Below, piece by piece: positions 53,403 through 60,694 of a stretch of DNA of 64,000 nucleotides (positions are counted from its first letter, which is position 1; each line of letters opens with the position of its first letter). The translations under genes and the position numbers were made by a program. A model generated the notes under the pieces. It had not been told where the DNA came from. It made no database searches and worked only from the letters and a program-made list of their open reading frames with translations. Source of the DNA: Roseomonas sp. AR75 (GTDB lineage Bacteria > Pseudomonadota > Alphaproteobacteria > Acetobacterales > Acetobacteraceae); NCBI RefSeq assembly GCF_005222815.1, contig NZ_STGB01000006.1:744001-808000 (forward strand), given 5' to 3'.

Positions 53403-54476
53403 ATGCCGACAATGAAGGCGACGGTCTTCGTGGAGAAGGGCCGGATCGAACTGCGCGAGAAGCCGATCCCGGAGGTCGGCCCGCTCGACGCGCTGGTGAA
53501 GGTGACGACGACGACGATCTGCGGAACGGATGTGCACATCCTCAAGGGCGAGTATCCCGTGCAGTCCGGCCTGACCATCGGGCATGAGCCGGTGGGCGTG
53601 ATCCATCGCCTCGGCTCCGCCGTGAAGGGCTATCGCGAGGGACAGCGCGTCATCGCCGGCGCGATCACGCCCTCCGGCACGTCCAATGCTTGCCTCTGCG
53701 GCTTCTGCAGCCAGGACGGCGCCGGCACGGCGCATGGCTGGAAGCCGCTCGGCGGCTGGCGCTTCGGCAACACCATCGATGGCTGCCAGGCCGAATACGT
53801 CCTGGTGCCGGACGCCATGGCCAATCTGGCGCCGGTGCCGGACGGCCTCACCGACGAGCAGGTGCTGATGTGCCCGGACATCATGTCCACCGGCTTCGGC
53901 GGCGCGGAAAGCGGCGCCATCCGCATCGGCGATTCCGTCGCGGTCTTCGCGCAGGGGCCGATCGGGCTCTGCGCCACCGCGGGGGCGAAGCTGATGGGCG
54001 CGACCACCATCATCGCCGTGGACCGCGTGCCGGAGCGGCTGGAGATGGCCAGGCGACTCGGCGCGGACCATGTCGTGGATTTCTCGCGGCAGGATCCGGT
54101 GCAGGCGATCCGCGACCTCACCGGCGGGCGTGGCGTGGATGTCTCGATCGAGGCGCTTGGGCTGCAGGCCACGTTCGAGGCGGCGCTGCGCGTGCTGCGG
54201 CCGGGCGGCACCCTCTCCTCGCTCGGCGTCTATTCGACGGACCTGCGTATCCCGCTCGATGCCTTCGCGGCGGGGCTCGGCGACCACCGGATCATCACCA
54301 CGCTCTGCCCCGGCGGGAAGGAGCGGATGCGCCGGCTGATGGAGGTGATCGCCGGCGGCCGCGTGGACCTCAAGCCGCTGGTGACGCACCGCTACCGGCT
54401 GGACGACATCGTCGAGGCCTACGACCTGTTCAGCCAGCAGCGCGACGGCGTGATGAAGGTGGCGATCACGCCCTGA
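53403..54476 (+). CDS. Zinc-dependent alcohol dehydrogenase, secondary-alcohol (sec-ADH)-like
   Basis: A 357-residue medium-chain dehydrogenase. Catalytic zinc ligands are Cys40 (TICGTDVHIL) and GHEPVG with His61 and Glu62. The Rossmann motif is VFAQGPIGLCATAGAKLMGA. The segment VLMCPDIMSTGFGGAESGAI resembles bacterial secondary-alcohol and isopropanol dehydrogenases. The four-cysteine structural-zinc lobe of classical ADH is not intact: only LCGFC is present, as in tetrameric sec-ADHs. AGAGACAGC precedes the ATG. It lies 43 bp after the Usp gene and may regenerate NAD in low oxygen. Confidence 0.88.
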   Translation: MPTMKATVFVEKGRIELREKPIPEVGPLDALVKVTTTTICGTDVHILKGEYPVQSGLTIGHEPVGVIHRLGSAVKGYREGQRVIAGAITPSGTSNACLCGFCSQDGAGTAHGWKPLGGWRFGNTIDGCQAEYVLVPDAMANLAPVPDGLTDEQVLMCPDIMSTGFGGAESGAIRIGDSVAVFAQGPIGLCATAGAKLMGATTIIAVDRVPERLEMARRLGADHVVDFSRQDPVQAIRDLTGGRGVDVSIEALGLQATFEAALRVLRPGGTLSSLGVYSTDLRIPLDAFAAGLGDHRIITTLCPGGKERMRRLMEVIAGGRVDLKPLVTHRYRLDDIVEAYDLFSQQRDGVMKVAITP

Positions 54477-54488
54477 GCGGCCGCTCCG

Positions 54489-55751
54489 CTACAGGCGCTG
54501 CCCGCCAAGCAGGCCGGACTGCTCGCGCGTGATGCCCATCGCGCGCTGTGCGAAGGCCTTCTTCAGTGTGGGCATCTGGTCCACCGCGGCGATGCCGAGC
54601 CGCCGCGCGAGGCGCACCGGCGCAAGGTCGGTGCCGAACAGCCGTTCGAGCGCGTGCGTCGCGGCCAGCATCAGCATCGCATCGGGGCGCGCCCGCGCCT
54701 GGTAGCGCGCGAGCACTAAGGCGCTGCCCGGATCCTCGCCGGCATGAACCGCCGCGATCACCTCCTCCGCCAGCGCCGCGACGTCGCGGAAGCCGAGGTT
54801 GAGGCCCTGGCCGGCGATCGGGTGGATGCCATGCGCGGCATCGCCGACCAGCGCCAGGCGCTGATCGGTGAAGCGCTGCGCCCAGAGCGCCGCCAGCGGA
54901 TAGGACCAGCGCCGCCCGATCGGCCGTATGCGGCCGAGATGCCCGCCCAGCCGCCGCGCAAGCTCGTGCCCGAAGGCGGCGTCGTCCATCGCCAGGAAGC
55001 GGCGGGCAAGCGGCGTGCGCTCGCTCCAGACATAGGCCGAGGCGTGCGGCAGCTCGGCCGTGCCGAAACCGCCGGGACCGGCGAGCGGCAACTGCGCGAA
55101 GGGGCCGTTGGGCAGGAACATCTCGAGCGCGGTGCCGCGATGCGGCCGCTCATGCGCGAAGGCGCCGACCATCCCGGTCTGGCCGTAGTCCCAGCGGGTG
55201 ACGGGAATGCCCGCCGCGGCGCGCAATGGGCTCTCCCGGCCTTCCGCCCCGATGACGAGCCGCGCGCGGATCAGCGGCCCGCCCGCGATCGCGATCTGCG
55301 CGCCGTCGGCGTCGCGCCGGATGGCGGCCGTGGCCGGGGCGAAGGCGTGCAGGTTGGGCAGGGAGTGCAGACGCGCGTTGAGCGCCACGCGGAGCGCGCG
55401 CGCCTCCACCATCCAGCCGAAGGGCTCGCCCTGCGCGATACCGGCGGCGTCGAAATCCAGCCCGAGCGACGAGGGCCTGCGGCCGGGCCTGCCGTCGCGT
55501 ACCCGGATATGGCGGATCGGCTGCGGTGCCATCGGCAGATGCGCCCAGATGCCCGCTGCCTCCAGCAGGCGCCGGCTGGTCAGGGCGATGGCATAGGCAC
55601 GGCCGTCGAACTCCGGCAGTTCCATGGGCGGCAGGGGTGCGCGGTCCACCACCGCGGTCGGGATGCCGGCTGCGGCAAGGGTGGTGGCGAGGGTGGCGCC
55701 CACCGGCCCGGCGCCGATGACGCAGGCGGTGACGTCGAGCGTGTCGGTCAT
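54489..55751 (-). CDS. FAD-dependent ubiquinone-biosynthesis-type monooxygenase (UbiH/UbiF/VisC/COQ6 family)
   Basis: A 420-residue flavin hydroxylase. It has the dinucleotide motif VIGAGPVGATLATTL at residue 10, the DG motif region LVIGAEGRESPLRAAAG, and the FAD GD motif LALVGDAAHGIHPIAGQGLN with LGFRD after it. The start at 55751 (MTDTLDV) is preferred over an earlier in-frame ATG because the Rossmann motif then sits at the normal place. Which position of the ubiquinone ring it hydroxylates cannot be told. It ends 13 bp after the convergent alcohol dehydrogenase stop. Confidence 0.9.
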   Translation of the reverse strand: MTDTLDVTACVIGAGPVGATLATTLAAAGIPTAVVDRAPLPPMELPEFDGRAYAIALTSRRLLEAAGIWAHLPMAPQPIRHIRVRDGRPGRRPSSLGLDFDAAGIAQGEPFGWMVEARALRVALNARLHSLPNLHAFAPATAAIRRDADGAQIAIAGGPLIRARLVIGAEGRESPLRAAAGIPVTRWDYGQTGMVGAFAHERPHRGTALEMFLPNGPFAQLPLAGPGGFGTAELPHASAYVWSERTPLARRFLAMDDAAFGHELARRLGGHLGRIRPIGRRWSYPLAALWAQRFTDQRLALVGDAAHGIHPIAGQGLNLGFRDVAALAEEVIAAVHAGEDPGSALVLARYQARARPDAMLMLAATHALERLFGTDLAPVRLARRLGIAAVDQMPTLKKAFAQRAMGITREQSGLLGGQRL

Positions 55752-55792
55752 GCGCCGAAGGTCGCGATGTAACGGGGATTCGGCAAGGGTTA

Positions 55793-55802
55793 GGCAATTG
55801 CC
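55793..55802. promoter_or_regulatory. Perfect palindrome GGCAATTGCC upstream of the UbiH-like gene
   Basis: A ten-base palindrome in the 197-bp gap before the UbiH-like gene (minus strand), next to CGTTTTTTG on the plus strand. It may be an operator or a short terminator-like element; I cannot decide. Confidence 0.3.
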
Positions 55803-55888
55803 CGTTTTTTGTGCACATCTCACCTGCCGTTCCAGGAGGCGCCCTCACCGCGACCCGCACCGCCAAGCGCGGGCGACAGCGCAGCGCT

Positions 55889-55904
55889 TTGGCACGCCGC
55901 TTGG
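55889..55904 (+). promoter_or_regulatory. Sigma-54-type promoter of glnK-amtB
   Basis: TTGGCACG-CCGC-TTGG at 55889-55904 matches the sigma-54 consensus (TTGGCACG-N4-TTGC) apart from the last base. The predicted start is near 55915, about 34 nt before the glnK ATG. A possible NtrC half-site TGCAC lies at about 55812. This fits nitrogen-limitation control of the operon. Confidence 0.6.
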
Positions 55905-55948
55905 ATTGCCCTCGGTGACTCTGCCTGGGCAAAGGGGAAAGCGGCGCG

Positions 55949-56287
55949 ATGAAGCTGGTGATGGCGATCATCAAGCCCTTCAAGCTGGACGAGGTGCGCG
56001 ACGCGCTCACCCCGCTCGGCGTGCAGGGACTGACGGTGACCGAGGTGAAGGGGTTCGGGCGGCAGAAGGGCCAGACCGAGATCTACCGGGGCGCCGAATA
56101 CCATGTGAGCTTCCTGCCGAAGCTCAAGATCGAGGTCGCCGTCGCGGCCGAACTGGTGGACGCCGTGGTCGAGGCGATCGCCGGCGCCGCGCGCACCGGC
56201 AAGATCGGCGACGGCAAGATCTTCGTCCTGGACCTCGAGCGCGCGCTCAGGATCCGCACCGGCGAAACCGACGGCGCCGCGCTTTGA
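55949..56287 (+). CDS. glnK: Nitrogen regulatory protein P-II (GlnK)
   Basis: A 112-residue PII protein with MKLVMAIIKPFKLDEVRDAL, the T-loop GQTEIYRGAEY with the uridylylation site Tyr51, and the C-terminal GKIGDGKIFVLDLERALRIR followed by TGETDGAAL. It binds ATP, ADP and 2-oxoglutarate and blocks the AmtB pore. Co-transcribed with amtB 37 bp downstream. AAAGGGGAAAG precedes the ATG. Confidence 0.95.
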   Translation: MKLVMAIIKPFKLDEVRDALTPLGVQGLTVTEVKGFGRQKGQTEIYRGAEYHVSFLPKLKIEVAVAAELVDAVVEAIAGAARTGKIGDGKIFVLDLERALRIRTGETDGAAL

Positions 56288-56324
56288 GCCGAAACGCCAA
56301 ACCGAACGACAAGGGATGCACGGA

Positions 56325-57653
56325 ATGAGGATGCTTGCGCGCGCCGCGCTTCTGGCGCTGCCGGCGACGATGGCGGCCGGCGCCGCCTTCGCGCAGGATG
56401 CGAAGATCGACACGGGCGACACCGCCTGGATGCTGACCAGCACGGCCATCGTGCTGATGATGACGGTGCCGGGCGTGGCGCTGTTCTACGCGGGGATGGT
56501 GCGGAAGAAGACCGTGCTGGCCACGATGATGCAGTCCTTCAGCGTCTGCGCGCTGGTCGCGGTGCTGTGGATGGTGCTGGGCTACAGCATCGCCTTCGGC
56601 GAGGGCGGCGCCTATTTCGGCGACCTCTCGCGCCTGCTGATGCGCGGCATGGCGGAAGGCTGGGACAAGCCCTTCACGCTGGGCAGCGGCGACGCCGCGG
56701 TCGCGACGACGATCCCCGAGAGCGTCTTCGCGATGTTCCAGATGACCTTCGCGATCATCACCGCCGCGCTGATCACCGGCGCGGTGGCGGACCGCATGAA
56801 GTTCTCGGCGCTGCTGGTGTTCGTGACGCTGTGGACCCTGCTGGTCTATTCGCCGGTCGCGCACTGGGTGTGGCACCCGAATGGCTGGATCTTCGCCCTT
56901 GGTGCGCTGGACTTCGCCGGTGGCACGGTGGTGCACATCAATGCCGGCGTGGCGGGCCTGGTCGCGGCGATCGTGCTGGGCAAGCGGGTTGGCTACGGCC
57001 ACGACAACATGGCGCCCTACAACCTGGCCTTCGCGGTGATCGGCGCGAGCCTGCTGTGGGTGGGCTGGTTCGGCTTCAACGCGGGCTCCGCGGTGGGCGC
57101 CGGCGCGCGCGCGGGCATGGCGATGCTGGTTACGCAGATCGCGGCGGCGGGCGCGGTGCTGAGCTGGCTGGTCGCGGAATGGGCGACCAAGGGCAAGCCC
57201 TCGGTGCTCGGCGCGATCTCCGGCGCGGTCGCCGGCCTGGTGGCCATCACCCCGGCGGCCGGCTTCGTCCTGCCGGGCTCGGCGCTGATCATCGGCGTGG
57301 TCGCGGGCCTCGCCGGCTTCTGGGGCGCGACGGCGCTGAAGCACTGGTGCGGCTACGACGACAGCCTCGACGCCTTCGGCGTGCATGGCGTGTGCGGCAT
57401 CGTGGGCGCGCTGCTGACCGGCATCTTCGCCTATGGCGCGCTCTCGGCCACGCCGGCCGCGCCGGAGGGCATCAGCGGCAGCGTCGAGCAGCTGCTGATC
57501 CAGGTCTACGCGGTCGCGGCGGTCTTCGTCTTCACCGCGGTGATGACCTTCATCCTGCTCAAGGTGGTGGACGTGATCGTCGGCCTGCGGGTGACCGAGG
57601 AAGAGGAGCGCGAGGGCCTCGACGTCGCACTGCACGGCGAGCGCCTCGGCTGA
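56325..57653 (+). CDS. amtB: Ammonium transporter AmtB
   Basis: A 442-residue trimeric channel with a signal peptide (LARAALLALPATMAAGAAFA) and 11 transmembrane segments. It has the family mark DFAGGTVVHINAGVAGLVAA and the pore His-pair: His in VVHINAG and FGVHGVCGIVGALLTG. The start at 56325 is chosen because AAGGG lies about 10 bp upstream; an ATG three codons earlier is crowded by it. Forms the usual glnK-amtB operon and is inhibited by GlnK. Confidence 0.95.
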   Translation: MRMLARAALLALPATMAAGAAFAQDAKIDTGDTAWMLTSTAIVLMMTVPGVALFYAGMVRKKTVLATMMQSFSVCALVAVLWMVLGYSIAFGEGGAYFGDLSRLLMRGMAEGWDKPFTLGSGDAAVATTIPESVFAMFQMTFAIITAALITGAVADRMKFSALLVFVTLWTLLVYSPVAHWVWHPNGWIFALGALDFAGGTVVHINAGVAGLVAAIVLGKRVGYGHDNMAPYNLAFAVIGASLLWVGWFGFNAGSAVGAGARAGMAMLVTQIAAAGAVLSWLVAEWATKGKPSVLGAISGAVAGLVAITPAAGFVLPGSALIIGVVAGLAGFWGATALKHWCGYDDSLDAFGVHGVCGIVGALLTGIFAYGALSATPAAPEGISGSVEQLLIQVYAVAAVFVFTAVMTFILLKVVDVIVGLRVTEEEEREGLDVALHGERLG

Positions 57654-57705
57654 GCGCGGAGGTCCGGGGGCGGCGCGCGAAAGGCACCGCCCCCGCAACG
57701 GCGAA

Positions 57706-57731
57706 GGGCGCCGGGATCACTCCCGGCGCCC
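57706..57731. terminator. Strong hairpin after amtB
   Basis: GGGCGCCGGG (57706-57715), loop ATCACT, CCCGGCGCCC (57722-57731) give a perfect 10-bp stem, followed on the plus strand by TTCGTGTGTTTC. It should end the glnK-amtB message, and also the convergent DUF2892-type message. Confidence 0.75.
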
Positions 57732-57765
57732 TTCGTGTGTTTCGGCCCCGCCGGCTGAGCGCGCC

Positions 57766-57966
57766 TCAGGCCGCGCGCTTGCCCATCGGGCAGGTGTTGA
57801 CGCCGAGCAGCGGATAGACCGGGCAGAAGCCGACCAGCGCCGTGCCCAGCGGCACCAGCCCCAACAGGCCCCACCAGCCCAGCGGCCCGAAGGCGCCCAG
57901 CGCCAGCAGCACCACGCCCGCCACGATCCGCAGCATCCGGTCCACGCCGCCGACATTCCGTGTCAT
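57766..57966 (-). CDS. DUF2892-type small membrane protein
   Basis: A 66-residue protein with two membrane helices (MLRIVAGVVLLALGAFGPLG and GLLGLVPLGTALVGFCPVYP) and the family end GFCPVYPLLGVNTCPMGK. The start MTRNVGGVDR is typical. Members are often fused or linked to rhodanese domains (YgaP), but none is adjacent here. Function is not known. Confidence 0.88.
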   Translation of the reverse strand: MTRNVGGVDRMLRIVAGVVLLALGAFGPLGWWGLLGLVPLGTALVGFCPVYPLLGVNTCPMGKRAA

Positions 57967-58097
57967 TGCCCGTCTCTCCTTGCCTCGCGCGGCCTTGCGC
58001 CGCGTGACGCCACGATCAGACCACCGCGGGGACGCCGTGTCGGTGACGATGTCACGCGCTCTGGACGCGGTGCGCCGGAACCGCCTATGGGCGCGGC

Positions 58098-58511
58098 ATG
58101 GCGCGGATCCCCACCATCCCCGAGACGGCGATCGAGGAGCAGTTCCTGCGCGCCTCCGGCCCCGGCGGGCAGAACGTCAACAAGGTGGAGACGGCGGTGC
58201 AGCTGCGCGTGCATCTCGACCGCGCCGGCCTGCCGGACGCGCTGCGCGAGCGTCTGGTGCGCCTGGCCGGCCGCAAGGTGACGCAGGAGGGCGTGCTGGT
58301 GATCGAGGCCGGCCGCCACCGCAGTCAGGACCGCAACCGCACGGATGCGCGGGAGAGGCTGCAGGCGCTGTTGGCGAAGGCGGCTGAGCCGCCGCCGCCG
58401 CCGCGCCGGGCGACGAAGCCGACGCGGGCCTCGCGCGAGCGTCGGCTTGAGGGCAAGGCGCGGCGCAGCGGCGTCAAGCGGATGCGGACCGAGCGGCCGG
58501 GGCCGGAGTGA
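58098..58511 (+). CDS. arfB: Alternative ribosome-rescue factor ArfB (class-I release-factor-like peptidyl-tRNA hydrolase)
   Basis: A 137-residue protein with the catalytic GGQ at residues 23-25 in ASGPGGQNVNKVETAVQLRV and the ArfB-type QEGVLVIEAGRHRSQDRNR. The C-terminal tail, basic (RATKPTRASRERRLEGKARR), inserts in the mRNA channel of stalled ribosomes. The length and order are as in known ArfB (YaeJ). Confidence 0.93.
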   Translation: MARIPTIPETAIEEQFLRASGPGGQNVNKVETAVQLRVHLDRAGLPDALRERLVRLAGRKVTQEGVLVIEAGRHRSQDRNRTDARERLQALLAKAAEPPPPPRRATKPTRASRERRLEGKARRSGVKRMRTERPGPE

Positions 58512-58526
58512 GGCCGGCGCGGCCCC

Positions 58527-59336
58527 TCAGGCCGGCACTTCGTCGGTGAAGACGCTGAACTCGGCCAGGGTGCAGGGGCCGAAGGTGGTGGCGATGGCGA
58601 CGTCGGTGGCGTCGCGCCCGCGCGCCATCAGGATCCGGCCGATGCGCGGGGTATTGTTGCGCGCGTCGAAGACGTGCCAGCGATCGTCGAGCCACACCTC
58701 GAACCAGGCGGCGAAATCCATCGGGCCATGAGGCGGCGGCACGCCGATGTCGCCGAGATAGCCGGTGCAGTAGCGCGCGGGGATGTTGACGCAGCGGCAC
58801 AGCGCGACGGCGAGATGCGCGTAGTCGCGGCAGACGCCCTGCGCTTCCGCGAAGGCTTCCGAGGCGGTGCGGGTGGGCCGCGCGAATTCGTAGCCGAAGG
58901 CGATCCGCCCGTGCACGTAGTCGCAGATCGCCTGGACCCGCGCCCAGCCCGTCGGCCCCTGGCCGAACGTCGCCCAGGCGAAATCCGCCAGCCGGTCCGT
59001 GTCGCAATAGTGGCTGCCCAGCAGGTACAGCAGCATCGCGTCCGGCAACTGCTCCACCGGCTGCTGCTGCGCCTGGGGCGCAAGGATGTCGGGGGTGCCG
59101 GGATCCTCGATCAGCAGCCGGGTGGAGATCACCAGCCGCCCCGCCGGCGCGACGATTCGCGTGACGAGGTTGCCGAAGCTGTCCTCGTAGTGGCGCGCGG
59201 CGACCGCGGGGTCGAGGGTCAATTCGTGCGGCCCCACCAGGTCCGGCAGGCGCGACGGGTGTGGGCTGACGGTGAGCAGCATCGGCGTCGGCTGCGGGCA
59301 GTCATAGGCAATGCGGCAACCGGCACTGATGCGCAT
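58527..59336 (-). CDS. Transglutaminase-like cysteine-protease-fold protein
   Basis: A 269-residue protein. The N-terminal part is beta-rich (MRISAGCRIAYDCPQPTPML). The transglutaminase core has Cys in GVCRDYAHLAVALCRCVNIP, then RYCTGYLGDIGVP, and His/Asp in WFEVWLDDRWHVFDARNNTP. The three catalytic residues are present. Such proteins are found with a circularly permuted ATP-grasp/alpha-E system elsewhere, but here it stands alone. The start at 59336 is chosen because the family motif begins there. Substrate unknown. Confidence 0.87.
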   Translation of the reverse strand: MRISAGCRIAYDCPQPTPMLLTVSPHPSRLPDLVGPHELTLDPAVAARHYEDSFGNLVTRIVAPAGRLVISTRLLIEDPGTPDILAPQAQQQPVEQLPDAMLLYLLGSHYCDTDRLADFAWATFGQGPTGWARVQAICDYVHGRIAFGYEFARPTRTASEAFAEAQGVCRDYAHLAVALCRCVNIPARYCTGYLGDIGVPPPHGPMDFAAWFEVWLDDRWHVFDARNNTPRIGRILMARGRDATDVAIATTFGPCTLAEFSVFTDEVPA

Positions 59337-59400
59337 CGGCAAGTCCTTCTGATCGTGCAGTCGGGTCGCCCCCCGCAAGGGGGCGAGGCTGTCTGCGCCG

Positions 59401-59742
59401 CTATCGCCCAAGCCGGGTGGAGCAGGCGTAGACGACGTCCTGGTCGACCGCGGTGGAGCCGGGCATCGCGGCCCATTGGCGCGCCAGGTCGTTGCGGACC
59501 TGCCAGTTGGTGGTGTCGAACCCAGGCGAGGCAGCCTTCGCGCGCTCCGAGCAGACCTCGGCCTGCAGCGAGACGAGGCTCGCGCGTTCCGCCGCCGCGG
59601 CGGTGCTTGTGCGAATCTGGAAGCCGGCGAGGCCGGAGATGATCGGGCCGGCGACGACGCCGATCGCCAATCCCATGACCATCGGCTTGGCCAAGGCCCA
59701 CCGCGCCGCAATGTTCCCGCTCATGCTGCTCGTGTCGTTCAT
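59401..59742 (-). CDS. Hypothetical single-span membrane protein
   Basis: A 113-residue protein with one membrane segment near residues 20-40 (KPMVMGLAIGVVAGPIISGL), followed by a region with two Cys (VCSERAKA; VVYACSTRLGR). I recall similar small proteins in other alphaproteobacteria, but no function is known. The start at 59742 follows GGGAGATCAGCAG; an upstream ATG ten codons earlier is less likely. Confidence 0.65.
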   Translation of the reverse strand: MNDTSSMSGNIAARWALAKPMVMGLAIGVVAGPIISGLAGFQIRTSTAAAAERASLVSLQAEVCSERAKAASPGFDTTNWQVRNDLARQWAAMPGSTAVDQDVVYACSTRLGR

Positions 59743-59872
59743 CTGCTGATCTCCCTGGCCTGGGGCGAACAAAATCGCATTCCGACCGGGACAAGAGCGA
59801 TCCAGGTGCTCGGGCCGCTTTCTTGCTGCGTTGGCGTTTCGCCATATGGCACTGCGGCAGCCATATTACACC

Positions 59873-59935
59873 CGCGCGACGAATATTATTCGGAATTATT
59901 TTCCGATCTTGGGCAGATCGGCCAATATTTCTGGC
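59873..59935. other. Low-GC segment with inverted repeat downstream of the Crp/FNR gene
   Basis: A 63-bp stretch much richer in A and T than its surroundings, with ATATTATTCGGAATTATTT and the inverted repeat CCGATCT-TGGGC-AGATCGG. It lies immediately after the Crp/FNR stop and upstream of the small membrane gene. It may be the terminator of the regulator gene or a promoter/operator of the small gene. No box of TTGAN6TCAA type was found in it. Confidence 0.5.
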
Positions 59936-59936
59936 G

Positions 59937-60593
59937 CTATTCGCCGCTGGCGCGCAATTCCAGCGCCGGCCTGTCCAGGATCGTCACCGCGCCCCGCCCG
60001 ATCGCCACAAGCCCGTCCTTCGCCAGCGCGCTCAGCCGCCGCGTCACCACCTCCCGCGCCGTGCCCACCTCCACCGCCAGCTCGGCCTGGGTTGCCGCGA
60101 CCTCGGCGGTGCCGCGCGCCAGCAGCGCCTCGGCCAGGCGGCGGTCCACGCTGCGGAAGGACAGCGCCTCGATCCGCGCCATCAGCGCGCCGATCCGGGC
60201 ACCGAAGCCGGCCAGGACGAAGCGGCGGAAGGCCGCGCTCTCCGCCACCAGCGCGTCGAAGGCTGGGCTCGGCAGCAGCAGGCCCTCGACCGGCGTCTCG
60301 GCCTTGCCCTCAGCGGCGTAGAGCTCGCCCGAGAACAGGCAGGCGGTGGTCAGCAGGCAGGCCTCGCCGGCGGCGACGCGGTAGAGCAGCAGGGCGTGGC
60401 CATCCTCGGCGATCAGGTCCACCCGCACGGCGCCGGCGCCCACCATGACGAAGCCGCGGCAGGGGTCCCCGGGGCGGAACAGCACCGCGCCCGCCGGCGC
60501 GGCCAGCGGCGCGGCGGCGCCGAGGATGCGGCCGCGCAGCCCCGCTTCCAGGTCCGGTGGCAGCGCGTGTTCGGCGGCGGGGCTGGGCGACAT
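59937..60593 (-). CDS. Crp/FNR-family transcription regulator
   Basis: The 218-residue product has a cyclic-nucleotide-binding-like domain (LAAPAGAVLFRPGDPCRGFV, MVGAGAVRVDLIAEDGHALL) and a C-terminal winged HTH with ELAVEVGTAREVVTRRLSAL. The recognition helix reads EVVTR, close to the E--SR of FNR that reads TTGAT half-sites. There is no N-terminal cysteine cluster, so it would not hold an iron-sulfur sensor and is more FixK/Crp-like. It could read the TTGAT/TTGAC boxes at 45309 and 52240 (inference). The start at 60593 (MSPSPAAEH) is preferred because the longer reading is not family-like. Confidence 0.85.
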   Translation of the reverse strand: MSPSPAAEHALPPDLEAGLRGRILGAAAPLAAPAGAVLFRPGDPCRGFVMVGAGAVRVDLIAEDGHALLLYRVAAGEACLLTTACLFSGELYAAEGKAETPVEGLLLPSPAFDALVAESAAFRRFVLAGFGARIGALMARIEALSFRSVDRRLAEALLARGTAEVAATQAELAVEVGTAREVVTRRLSALAKDGLVAIGRGAVTILDRPALELRASGE

Positions 60594-60694
60594 GAGGCGA
60601 TCCTGCCCCGATCCCGGCCGTTGCGGAAGCAGAGCGTGCAAATCGAGGCACTTCCGGTGTAGAACTCCCGTCCTGCTTGAGGACTGCCGAACGA

